Source: Sesamum alatum (lineage: Eukaryota > Streptophyta > Magnoliopsida > Lamiales > Pedaliaceae). From it: 64,000 bases of DNA. The notes below the pieces were generated by a model that ran no database searches, was not told the DNA's origin, and saw nothing but the letters and a program-made list of their open reading frames with translations. Each line of letters starts with the position of its first letter. Positions within the stretch are counted from its first letter, which is position 1. Positions 11,510 to 21,653 of this stretch are shown here, piece by piece. Location of the stretch: positions 28,364,479-28,428,478 of the forward strand of contig JACGWO010000005.1 of the NCBI GenBank assembly GCA_034509735.1, in the 5' to 3' direction. The translations under genes and the position numbers were made by a program.

Positions 11510-13309
11510 GGGAGGAGCTTGGGAGCACAAGAAAGAAGGAAATAAGGTAGAAGGATGTAAGAATTTGCAGTGTTGCAAAATCTTTGTTGGAGGCTCTTCA
11601 CATTTCAGTTAAATTTTGTATTTATTGAGGAAGTAAAAGGCATTCAATGTGTTGAAAATTGATACGGCCGTCGATCCGTAGGTCAATCTAACGGTTGAGG
11701 TCATCAGAATTTTTTTAAAACTTATCTGCACGTGCTCGTCTACACACCTTAAATTCATCTTTACAGAATCTACACATCGACCTTCATACGAAAGTTTTTC
11801 AAAATCAATGGTTGCGATTGTCCTGCTACCCTAAAAGTTATTGATATTAACTTTAATTAATTGAGAAATCGAAAATAAAAAAAACTTACCAAAATTGAAT
11901 AAATTAATAATCCAAGTGCAGAGTACAAATTATGGTAACAATTGAAAATCTATAGCAAAATTGAGCTACATTGGGATTTTATTGCATGAACTCTATAGGA
12001 CTATTAGCCTCTTAATTTGATTTATTGAGTATGAAAATTAGAGAATTGATTTAAACAAGTAATTAAATATGTTACCTAAATAATATTTATTCAGATTGCT
12101 AGTCAACAAAGTTAAATCCGAGTAATATATTATCCAGATGATGTAAATTTTAAATCTTATCAGACACTTTTCATTACGAGATACATGTAAATATTATCAA
12201 GCATGCATAAATTCATAAAAGGATCAGATTACAATAATAATATCAAGAAATATTAATTTTCTTGACCATTATTAATTTCGTTGAGTTTTCGTTTTAAGAA
12301 ATAATATTTGGATTCATATATATATATATATATATATTTTAAATCTGAGAAAATTTGTTGCAAGATTTATGGTATTACTAATACTTGTCCAGGTTAGTAA
12401 GTTGTGAAATAGAAAATTGAGAAAAAAAAAAAAGGTATCATTTTTGAATAATTTAAATAAAGGATATTACCAATTTAATTTGATTGATTAATTTAAATTG
12501 TGTGATTCAAATAGAAGTATAGACATACTAATAAGTAGTAATTAAATTTCGTAACTGTAGCACTATCTATGGTCATCTCTCTTTCTCATTGTGATTCATT
12601 AATTTCACAATTACTTATTACTATTCAAAGTCGTATTAATGCAAATATTAATTGCAAATATAGAATTAATTCATTAAATTTGTTAATTTTGTCATCAATT
12701 AGCTACTCATAAGCCATATTGAGTTTTTTTTTTTTTTTTTTATAAATTTTTATAAAGGGATAAGCCATATTGAGTTTGAATATATCAAAAAGTGAAAAAG
12801 AAAAAAAATAAGAAAATCATGCTACGTCAGAATAAATTTTAACTATTAGCATGGCGTCGATCCGGGAATACCATATGAAGGCAATATTTTGAATTCTTAG
12901 GATAAATAAATGTATAGAAACACACTCGATGTGTGTGTATAATTTAAATTATTATTATTATTATTATTTAAATTGAATGAAAATAAAATGAAGAACAGAT
13001 GAAAACTGATAAAAATGAATAAATTTAAAGTGTGTATGAATAAAAAACTATTGATAGAACTCGTTAAATGAAAAATAATTATTGTGGAAAAAATGAATAT
13101 AGTTTCAGGGTATTATTATAGTTAATATACTTACTATTAGCATGGCATTGTTGTGGAAATACCATATGCAGGCAAGAATTTGAATTCTTCGTATAAATGT
13201 CAAATTTGTTAAACAAGGAAATAAAAATTTAACTATGCAGGTTTCAATCTGATTTATCAACTTTCACCAACATCGAACCGGGTTCTGACAATCTCAAGTA
13301 CCTTGTTGT
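11510..13309. other. Intergenic, AT-rich, no gene seen
   Basis: This region lies upstream of the MYB gene (minus strand), so its left part should hold that promoter. No coding frame was recognised. Simple repeats include (TA)n at 12318-12338, a long T-run near 12725 and (ATT)n near 12950-12967. A pair of direct repeats is listed separately. Confidence 0.6.
12841..13197. repeat. Pair of ~65-bp direct repeats 293 bp apart
   Basis: The two copies begin ACTATTAGCATGGC at 12841 and again at 13134. Both continue through an ATACCATATG motif and AATTTGAATTCTT/ATTTTGAATTCTT. Their origin is unknown; they could be the ends of a deleted element or a local duplication. Confidence 0.6.
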
Positions 13310-13986
13310 TAGAAGTAGGTATTCGAATCGGGATTTTCTCGATCATACTCGATTGGATTCGAGTTTAACGGGTTGGATATTTTGAGTAATTAATCGGGTT
13401 AGAATTTAAATCCAAAACCCGACTCAACTATATCGGGTCAGATATTGAGTAAAAATAAAAAAACACCCGAAAAATACCATGGAGCACTCGAAAATAATTT
13501 TAAAAAAATTGAGGAAGTGTATTATAGAATACTCTCCTACCTAAGTTTCCAACCCAATCCAAAAAATTAGTATGGTTGTGAACTTGTGATTTTAGATTAG
13601 TATTTTGACCCTCAATTTTAATTTGGCAAATGATTGTCTATTGTTTCTTTTTGTTCTCGTTAGTTTTTATAATTATAAATATTTGTTCCTTTAATTTTAT
13701 GCACATATATTATGTTTCTCTTTTCTTCAATAGATTTGATTGGGTTTCCATTTTTTAAATTTTAGAATGTCAAAACACAAGTACATATTTTATAAATACT
13801 TAATAATAATAATGACAATTTCTTCATAAACAATCAACAATTTATCTTCTTTTCTGGCAACAAAAATAAAGAATACCTGACCCAACGGGTACACGAATAC
13901 TCAGATAGCCGGTTCAATCAGTTTTAGGATTGGTTTCATTTTCACACAACCCAACAAACCGGGTACCCGACCCGACCCGACCCCTA
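13310..13986. mobile_element. hAT-type non-autonomous element
   Basis: The element starts TAGAAGTAGGTA and ends in CGACCCCTA (reversed: TAGGGGTCGGGT), the form of hAT terminal repeats. The flanking 8-mers CTTGTTGT (13302-13309) and CTCGTTGT (13987-13994) agree at 7 of 8 positions. Its ends are rich in CGGGT/ACCCG, including tandem 'CCCGA' units, and there is no coding frame. Confidence 0.65.
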
Positions 13987-13997
13987 CTCGTTGTTTA

Positions 13998-14271
13998 TCT
14001 ATACTATTATATAAAAGAAACCTCATTCTTATTCAGAAATAACGGTTAATGACACCGTCGCACCACTTTTTCATAATGCCAAAAATAACCCTTAATTAAT
14101 ATGATAACTACTTTATTCAACTTTACAAATTTTATATTAATTGATAAATTAGTTTTTTTCTTTTAATGTGATGTGTTAGTTTATATATTTTTACTCTTAT
14201 TTATAATATATTTTACAACGTAAAAAAATATTTATTATATGCACGCAGGAAATGCGTGCCACGACGGCCAG
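13998..14271 (+). mobile_element. Small non-autonomous Helitron
   Basis: The 5' end TCTATACTATTATATAAAAG follows an A, and the 3' end is followed by T. Near the 3' end lies a hairpin (GCACGCA...TGCGTGC, 14241-14259) about 10 nt before the terminus. The terminus reads CCAG instead of the consensus CTAG, a probable point mutation. It shares internal sequence with the elements at 42811 and 54125. It abuts the duplicated target of the neighbouring hAT element. Confidence 0.7.
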
Positions 14272-14526
14272 TGTTCCTTAACGACAACAAAAAGCATGGT
14301 AGGAAAAGATAAGAACCATACTTCAAAGTCTGTGATGGTAAATTTAGTACAAACGCAAAATCATAATCTCAGACAACATACATGTAAAAACACAACAACA
14401 TCAAGGTATTTGTGTTCAAAAAGTATAGAATTTGCTTTTGCCGAGTCCTGAAGAGGCCTAACCTTCACAAGTATTTTGCGTTGTGTTGAGATATCAAGCT
14501 TCACACTCAGCTGCAAAATGGTTACA

Positions 14527-16431
14527 TCAAGGAACTCTCGGTTTGCTATCCCAGGCCTCTCTTGCCTCAAGAAGATGTGGGCAATACCGTTGAGCCAATA
14601 CTTCGACTTGTTCAGCAAATGACTTGTTTCCATGTTTACCTATATGCAGAACCATTTGGTTCCAACGTTTCCTACATACATCTCCAGATCTATTGTCAAC
14701 AAGATTGTCCCAATCCACATCTTCCATGCATGTTGAGTCCAAGCTATATAGTGCACTGATCAGACGGTAGTCATCAGTGTCGGCCCATACACCTTCAGCT
14801 ACCATAGGTGAAGTTAACTGATTGTACCACTTAAGACAGCAAGTTGCTTGAGGTCGAGTTGTCAACCGATCACTAATTGCCGTCCAACAGATATTGTCCC
14901 GCAACATCCCATGCTTGGATCTCTTCTCTTCAGAAACTTTCAATTGTAGATCAGTATTTACCAGATCAAACAATTGCTGATACTCTGCCTGAGACCAATG
15001 TCCTTTGTTCCTATTGGTCAATTTTATTCGGCGCCAAGTATCCTTCACATGCCATCTATGTTTCCCAAGTTCATCTGCCAACGCCCTCCACTGGTTACCG
15101 TGCTCCTCCTGGTACCTCAGAATCTCATCATACTCTTCTTGAGTCCATTTCCGGGTCTCAGACCTTCGAAATAAAACTTGGGCACGATAATAGCAAGCAG
15201 TATATGGTCTGTATGGTATGGCGGACCCTATTTCTTTCCAGCAGCCTTTCAACTGAGGGTGCTTCTTACAGTTCAAAACCATGTCCAGACCTTCGTCCCC
15301 TAAGTCATGGTCCGCTATGTACTTAAAAACAGCTTCTTTAACAATCTCATCCTCTTCACGCGTGAACCGCTTCCCTCTGACAAGATTCTCTTCGTCATCA
15401 TCCCCCCTATTGGTATCCGAGTCACCAGGTAGGGGGAAAACCTCAACCTGACCAGAAAATCTAACTTTCTTATTACTTTTGTTAGGTGAAGGATCATTTG
15501 AACCATTTTCCACTAATTTGGTCTTTTTCTTCTTTTTTTGGTTGGCATGTTCTACCTCATTACCTCCTATCCCATCAGATCCATTTTCCACCAATTCAAT
15601 CTTTTTCTTTTTTCCATTGTTGTTGCTGTCATTATCTGCAGAATATTGCTGAGCAGCAGTTTTGTGCTTCTTCTTCTTTCTTCCATGTTCCTCCGTGATA
15701 TTTCCATCATTTTCATTGTCCACCGTTCTCCTTGTATCGCCATGAGTTCCAGAATCCAGCTTAGCCTCACTTTTCTTGTCATACTTACTCTTTTGTTTCT
15801 CCCTTTTCCTTTTCTTCCTTTCAACCAGATCCATAACATTAACTTCGCAATGCTCACTGCCTGTTCCTGCTCCTTTCTCATCTTTTCCTCCCTCCTCAAT
15901 ATCACCATCTTCATGGTTTCTTAATGCTTTCTGGTTCTTCCTCTCTTTTTTAGCTTCTTTGTGACTCTTCTTTCCAGAAACACTTTCTCCTTCAGGCCGT
16001 TTTCCACTTTCATTCCCCTCAACTTCTTCAGTATTACCCCTCTCAAATCTTTCATTCTTAATCTTCTTCTCTCTTTTCTTCGTCTTCCTTTCAACATTAC
16101 CCATTGCATCTCCACTAGCATCCTCACTATAAGTACCAATCAATTCACCTTCTCTTTCACTCTTCTTCTCAATTTCCGCCTCAGCGTCTGCAGTTTCTCT
16201 ATTTTTCTTCTTCTTCCCTTTGTCCCTTTTATGATGCCTCTTCAATTCAGCAATCTCTTGCTTCTCAGACATTCGAACATCCTCAATTGCCTTCATCGTA
16301 CTAACACCCCGAGCCTCCTCTATCCCCATGGTACTACTTTCTTCATTCTTTTCACCTTTCTTCTTAGACTTTGCTTTCTTCCTCTTCTCCATTTTCCGGG
16401 CCAAATCCTCGACTGTCCCTTCTTCATCCAT
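14527..16431 (-). CDS. Myb/SANT protein, RNA polymerase I termination factor-like
   Basis: This is an intronless 634-aa gene starting at the ATG at 16431. Residues 1-330 are a low-complexity Lys/Glu-rich region with many KKKK-type nuclear localisation runs. Residues ~350-600 contain four Myb/SANT-like units: FTREEDEIVKEAVFKYI..., RKWTQEEYDEILRYQEEHG, GHWSQAEYQQLFDLV..., and GVWADTDDYRLISALYSL ending in VCRKRWNQMV. This order is that of the plant DMTF1/REB1/TTF-I-like proteins annotated as RNA polymerase I termination factors, which bind rDNA terminators in the nucleolus. That function is inferred from the family. A cluster of site II motifs lies ~640 bp upstream. The highly charged N-terminus produces several long shadow frames on the other strand. 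Confidence 0.85.
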   Translation of the reverse strand: MDEEGTVEDLARKMEKRKKAKSKKKGEKNEESSTMGIEEARGVSTMKAIEDVRMSEKQEIAELKRHHKRDKGKKKKNRETADAEAEIEKKSEREGELIGTYSEDASGDAMGNVERKTKKREKKIKNERFERGNTEEVEGNESGKRPEGESVSGKKSHKEAKKERKNQKALRNHEDGDIEEGGKDEKGAGTGSEHCEVNVMDLVERKKRKREKQKSKYDKKSEAKLDSGTHGDTRRTVDNENDGNITEEHGRKKKKHKTAAQQYSADNDSNNNGKKKKIELVENGSDGIGGNEVEHANQKKKKKTKLVENGSNDPSPNKSNKKVRFSGQVEVFPLPGDSDTNRGDDDEENLVRGKRFTREEDEIVKEAVFKYIADHDLGDEGLDMVLNCKKHPQLKGCWKEIGSAIPYRPYTACYYRAQVLFRRSETRKWTQEEYDEILRYQEEHGNQWRALADELGKHRWHVKDTWRRIKLTNRNKGHWSQAEYQQLFDLVNTDLQLKVSEEKRSKHGMLRDNICWTAISDRLTTRPQATCCLKWYNQLTSPMVAEGVWADTDDYRLISALYSLDSTCMEDVDWDNLVDNRSGDVCRKRWNQMVLHIGKHGNKSFAEQVEVLAQRYCPHLLEAREAWDSKPRVP

Positions 16432-17064
16432 GCCTAGCTACACGCATATATTTACTATAAATTCCGGATTACAGAAACAAAAGAACCAAAGAACCCAGAA
16501 AACGAAATGCTGAAGGTTTTCTCCTTAGAGAAACCAATCCTTTTACAGGAAATAAAACACATTCAAATTCCAATACATCTCTTCCAGAATTTGCAAAGCA
16601 GCCAGGAACTAAGATACATAATTCTACTACAACCAATCTAACAGCAAATTACAAAATTAATACAGCCAACCCCAAAACCCTATAACACTAACAACAACAA
16701 AACAAACTAACTACACGTCGAAACCACAGATACAGAGGAAGGCAGCAAATCGAAAATCCAAATCAATAAAGGAAAAACCAAACTAAATACTAATATGGAG
16801 AAATTTAAGGATGATTCAAGGAAATATGTTTCAATTACAGACCATGTGCTGTTAGGTCGGGGGGTTGGGAAGGGAGACCAGAGTCTCACAAGAGAAGAGA
16901 TTCAGAGAGTTATAATCTTTTCACCTCCGAAATTGCCGGCGGCGGCTGACGGAAGAGAGCAGTTTTCCCTCGTCGTAGACGACGCACGGAGGAGATTGTA
17001 TTCCAGCAGCGGGCGGCGGTTGGCAGAGGCAAGCAAGAGACGTCGCAGTCTAAGTTTAGCAGAT
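16432..17064. other. 5' flank of the termination-factor gene
   Basis: Presumed 5' UTR and proximal promoter of the minus-strand gene at 14527-16431. The open frame at 16795-17112 (+) has no recognisable domain and is not called. A GC-richer block, about 16925-17060, probably marks the transcription start region. Confidence 0.45.
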
Positions 17065-17142
17065 TGGGCCCATCTTCGATTTCGGCCCAAAGAATTTTTA
17101 TATTGTAAATAAATCTTGGCCCATTGGATTTATTATTGGGCT
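17065..17142 (-). promoter_or_regulatory. Cluster of four site II (TGGGCY) motifs
   Basis: TGGGCC or TGGGCT, on either strand, occurs at 17065, 17084, 17118 and 17137. Site II elements are known in promoters of plant ribosome-biogenesis, ribosomal-protein and mitochondrial genes. Here they sit upstream of the Pol I termination factor-like gene, which fits a growth-linked programme. Activity is inferred, not shown. Confidence 0.55.
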
Positions 17143-17182
17143 AAACTTTTAAATGAAATCCCAAAAGTATATGATCTGATTT

Positions 17183-17602
17183 GAGAAAATTACATTTTAG
17201 GTACCATAAATTAAAATAATTTATAAATTGGTATCATACTTTTTCGCAATAACTTGAAATGGTATCAGAAAATAGGCTTCGTTTGTATTTTTTATACTGT
17301 CGTTAAATTTCTAAAAGCAAGGCCATGTGCGATGCACGTGGCCGTTAGGTCATGCAGCACTGGCAGGCAAAAAAAAAAAAAAAAAAAAAACAATGCAATT
17401 TACTATTGTGGTTCCAAAAATACAATTTTCTCATTTTTTTATTCGTCCTTGCTACATGACTTAACGGCAACCGTTAGAAATCTAACAGCAATATTAAAAT
17501 GCAAATGCGCCATTTTTTTGTATCATTTCAAGCTATTTTAAAAAATATGATACCAATATTGTAAGCCACCATAAATTATGCTACCTAAAATACAATTTTA
17601 TC
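17183..17602. mobile_element. Mutator-type MITE, family D, with perfect 9-bp TSD
   Basis: This 420-bp element has inverted ends GAGAAAATTACATTTTAGG and, reversed from the right, GATAAAATTGTATTTTAGG. Identical 9-mers ATCTGATTT flank it (17174-17182, 17603-17611). It contains a poly(A) run of about 20 at 17370-17389. It lies between the site II cluster and the ISU gene. Confidence 0.8.
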
Positions 17603-17808
17603 ATCTGATTTAGATATTAAAATAGGGTTTTTCATAGTTCGGTAAACTGATCCAATCAAATTGAACCAAAAGAATTGGTTTGGTGTTCATATTATGTTTT
17701 TTTTGTTGTCAAATTCAATATTCAGTTGGATTTTCACCTTTAACGTCTGTTTAGAAAATCGTGTTGAATATTGAAATATTATTTTTATTATTATATTTGA
17801 TTTATAAG

Positions 17809-18077
17809 ATAAATTACAAAAGATTCTCTTGATATTTGTCATAACTACAAATATCCTTCATTGTTTGAAAACTGAAAATGAAAACACAAACAAACAGGCC
17901 CTAAAAATAGTCCCCTGAAATTAACGAACATTTAACAAATAACGCCCTACAATGGACTGTCACGTGAGGTTATTTTTTTAAACAACCATTAATTTAAGGG
18001 GGTAGTTGTATTTTTTCAAGCAACAAGAGATTATTTTTAATGATCACAAACCTCAAGGAATCCATCGTAATTTATTT
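17809..18077. mobile_element. Family A MITE, internally deleted
   Basis: The left arm reads GATAAATTACAAAAG and the right arm ends in CGTAATTTA. The arms match the family A repeats (ACATTTAACAAATAAC; AACAAGAGATTATTT), but the middle is short. Flanks are too AT-rich to define a target duplication. Confidence 0.5.
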
Positions 18078-18331
18078 TTAATTTATATGTTAATTATTTT
18101 ACACTATTTTTATTATTTTATTTATTAAAAATCTGAAAATATAATAAAGTTAATTTATATCTAATACAATTTTTAGTTATATTTTATGTTATGAACAAAA
18201 AAATTGATTTTCTGGATACCAAATTAAAATATAGATAATTGAATATTAGTAAAATTTAATAAATTAAATTGATTCGATATTCAGCATAATATTATTATAC
18301 CAAAATTTTCTATTTAAGTCCATTAATTTCA

Positions 18332-18386
18332 AGCCCATAAGAAAATGGGCTAGAATACCCCTAACATTTCAAAAATTCGAAGCCCA
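18332..18386 (+). promoter_or_regulatory. Three site II (TGGGCY/AGCCCA) motifs upstream of ISU
   Basis: AGCCCA occurs at 18332 and 18381, and TGGGCT at 18346, 165-220 bp upstream of the ISU start codon. Site II elements are common in promoters of nuclear genes for mitochondrial proteins, which fits the downstream gene. A CCAAT-like sequence (AGCCAATCAC) follows near 18395. Confidence 0.55.
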
Positions 18387-18550
18387 ATCCTATCAGCCAA
18401 TCACATTCCTCCATTCACCAAATCAGCCTACAGCCACGTAACCCTATCACCGCCTCACACACATCGCGATAAGCTTGAAATAGTACCCGATTCCAACAAA
18501 TTGGGCAACGCGAAGAAGAATATCGATTCGATTCTCGAAACCAATTCAAA

Positions 18551-21079
18551 ATGCTGAGGCACCTCGCGAATACGGCTGTCGGTCGACGGCTGCGGTCCTC
18601 TGCGGCCGCCGGCGGTGCTGGACTCCGGCGGATGTACCACGAGAGAGTAGTGGATCACTACAACAACCCGAGGAACGTCGGGTCATTCGACAAGAACGAT
18701 CCGAGTGTCGGGACGGGACTCGTCGGGGCGCCGGCGTGTGGTGACGTCATGAAATTGCAGATTAAGGTTGATGAGGAAAGCGGTAAAATTGTTGATGCTT
18801 GTTTTAAGACTTTCGGCTGTGGTTCCGCGATCGCCTCCTCCTCTGTTGGTATGTTGAGTGCTTGCTCTAATATAAGCGCTTTGGTTTTTCTGAATCTTAA
18901 ACTTTTCTTCATATGTTTTGCGGAGTGTTCAATTCACAATCTGGAGGTTAGTTGAGGGGATTGTGTTTGCTTCTGGTTGTGTATAATTTGTAAGGAAAAT
19001 TGAGCTGGGAATCTGATATATTGTGAGCTATTGATGAATTTTTGCTCGTGGACCTGAGTGATTAAGCTGTAGAGGTGATTCAGGGGATTCTATTTTTATT
19101 TGGTTGGATTTAGTTGTCATGAAATTGTTCAGCTTAAGGTTGTGGTCTGCTGAAAAATAATGTTGTAGTGGTGATGGATTATGAAAGCTTTTTTTTTTTT
19201 TATATATATATATCTCTGACAATTCAAGTGTTGGGTATAATTAAGACGAATTCCTTTTTGGATTTGTTTTCCTTGCAGTAATTGGATACAGTAATTGGTG
19301 ATTTGATCATTATACATCTATTAGTTAACTGCATTACTAAAGATCCACATGACGTGGACCAAGTCTTTCCAGGGGAAAAAAAAAAAGGAAAGATGTCATT
19401 AGTTGATTATCTGATTTTTGGTATAAAATTGGAACTTTGCGGGTTTCTTGGGATGACTTGATAATTCTGTTGTCTCTGCTAATTCTTTCTTAGTTTCTTT
19501 CCATTCTGCATATGCTGCCATTTGAATTGATTGTATGTGTTGTGTATAGTTCGTTATTAGTTTACTGCATATGCAACTGTATCTGGTCCTTCAAAAGAGA
19601 TACTTGCAGTTGCAAAGAATACATATTTTGATCATAGTGAAATATAACTTGCTTCTAAGTCATGTTAGACAGGCATCATTTTTTGTGCATCAAGAACTCC
19701 AGATTTTTATCTTATTCTGTCATTGCTGTTGTCACTTTATGTGCCAAAGTACTCTTGCTAAGACAATGTTTTTGTTCCACTTTCAGCAACCGAATGGGTG
19801 AAAGGTAAACAAATGGAGGAAGTCCTGTCAATTAAGAATACGTAAGTTATACTCTTTTCTTGATTATTTTGATGCAGTGTTTAGTTATTGTTGTATTTGA
19901 GGCACTTAATTATTGTGGTATTGCTTCCTTTATCCCCTCTGGTAATAAGAACCTTCACTTTATAGTTCTGTTTGGCTTTCAGATTGTGTTTCAAATTTCA
20001 TGTTGAAGGTAGGATTGCCCATAGTATGTATATGTTTCTAAGTTAGTTATTTTTCTTATAATCATAAGTAATCTTGAGTAATCCTTTGTGGTTAAAAATT
20101 GATTTTTTTTCTCTTGTTTTCTGCTCCCAATAGAAAAACAATTGAATGAATGTCTTCCATTCCCTGCTGGTGCGGCTCCCATTTTCCTCTTGGAAATTCA
20201 TTCAATTTCTTTTTAATGTTATTTTTCTGTTCAGCCTTTCATGAATTTCTTTTTCCCATTTGCAAAAAGTAGGTGCGCCATAGTGATTGTTGTAAAATAT
20301 TATCATAGAGGTAGCTTAGCAGTGTTTTCAACCTCTTGTTGAATTGCGCCTTTCAAAAGAGAACCAATTGTACTATTTCTTCCCATTTACATAAACTAGG
20401 TGCCACAATGTGCTCATTGTGAATATTGATCGAGAGATACTGTTAACTGTGTTCTCTTTACGGATTTTAGAATTTTGGAAGTGGGATTTGGTGACTGATA
20501 GTTAATAGAGTTGGTTTTGTTTTTATATTTACATTGCTATTATACTTTCCTAAGGGATAGAAACCAAATACTGGAACGACGTTATTGTTCAGATTTTACT
20601 TATGTAAACACCACACATCTGCAATATAAAGACTTGCTCAAGATTTTCATCACATGAAATGCTATATTGGCCGCCCAAGGTAGAAAGGGGGCTAACCCTA
20701 GTATTGCAATTTTTTCCAAGTTTCACACTCCATTAAAGGCAGTATCTGTTGAACTGGTTTATGCTATCAGTAGTCTTCGGGGACTTGTATGCTTTCTTAC
20801 TTGTTCTGAGGAAATCTGAAACGAATTTGTTAGGATTACAGTTATAGCAGAAAATTTTATTTTGTAATCCTTGTGATTTTTGTACCATATACCAATTCCT
20901 CTCTACAATAATTGCAATGCAGGGAAATCGCAAAACATCTGTCTCTTCCACCGGTGAAACTACATTGCAGCATGCTTGCTGAGGATGCAATTAAGGCCGC
21001 CGTGAAAGATTATGAGGCAAAGCGTTCAAAATCAAATAGCAGCCAAGAGGCACCTGTGGAGAAAGCTGCTGATGCTTGA
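18551..21079 (+). CDS. ISU1: Mitochondrial iron-sulfur cluster scaffold protein (ISU/IscU)
   Basis: The protein is the scaffold on which [2Fe-2S] clusters are assembled in the mitochondrial matrix, with cysteine desulfurase and frataxin as partners. Exons are 18551-18848, 19787-19841 and 20923-21079, giving 169 aa. Residues 1-28 are an Arg/Ala-rich presequence ending before MYHERVVDHYNNPRNVG. The three conserved cluster cysteines are in GAPACGDVMKLQI, FKTFGCGSAIASSS and KLHCSMLAEDAIKAA, and the LPPVK motif for the Hsp70 chaperone lies just before the third. All key residues are present and the length is normal. Two long introns (938 and 1081 bp) make up most of the locus. Numbering as ISU1 rather than ISU2/3 is a convention; paralogues were not compared. 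Confidence 0.96.
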
Positions 21080-21653
21080 GAATGTGAATAGACATTTCCA
21101 AATCGGTGTTGCTAATCACGTTAGAACCATATGTGTATTTAGAAAATCTGTTGATGTCCTCATCCTTGTCCCTCTCTCGTGTAATATTTTGAGGTTGAGG
21201 AAGAACACCAGTTAATATACATTTAGATTGTGGGGATTCCTATTTCTTTCGTTGTTGAGCTGTATTTTACTTTGAATATGTGTTGATGAGACTGTTCCTC
21301 TCCACTCTGGACTGCGATTCTGTTATTTCTTCTCTTGTACAGATGAAAGGTTTTTGGTCAATTTCTCATCGAGGACTGACTATCCGGGGGAACGTCGTAC
21401 TTTCTCCCAGATGCTGATCAGCTGAGGTAAAATTGCAACTCTTCATTGCTTCTTGAAGTCTTAATGAAAAGAATCAGCTACAATCTACATAACAGGCGTC
21501 AAAAGTGTTCGATTTTTCACTATTTAGAGAACGTTTAACAAAAGAATTGGCTAATCTATGAACCAGGTCACCAATTGTTCAATAAGAAGAATTAGAATCA
21601 GTATCCGACTACACTGCAGCTCCAGATTAGTGCTGCTCCATTAGAGCTAACTG

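Noticed and set aside
11510..11578. N-terminal extension of the MYB protein (frame open to 11578)
   Set aside because: The frame opens with TTG, not ATG; the first ATG in frame is at 11507-11509 and fits the protein start.
15486..16437. Several plus-strand frames of 128-158 aa
   Set aside because: They are antisense shadows of the Lys/Glu-rich coding region of the minus-strand gene.
16795..17112. 105-aa plus-strand frame upstream of the Pol I factor gene
   Set aside because: No domain, GC-rich because of the promoter/leader region, and overlaps the 5' flank of the opposite gene.
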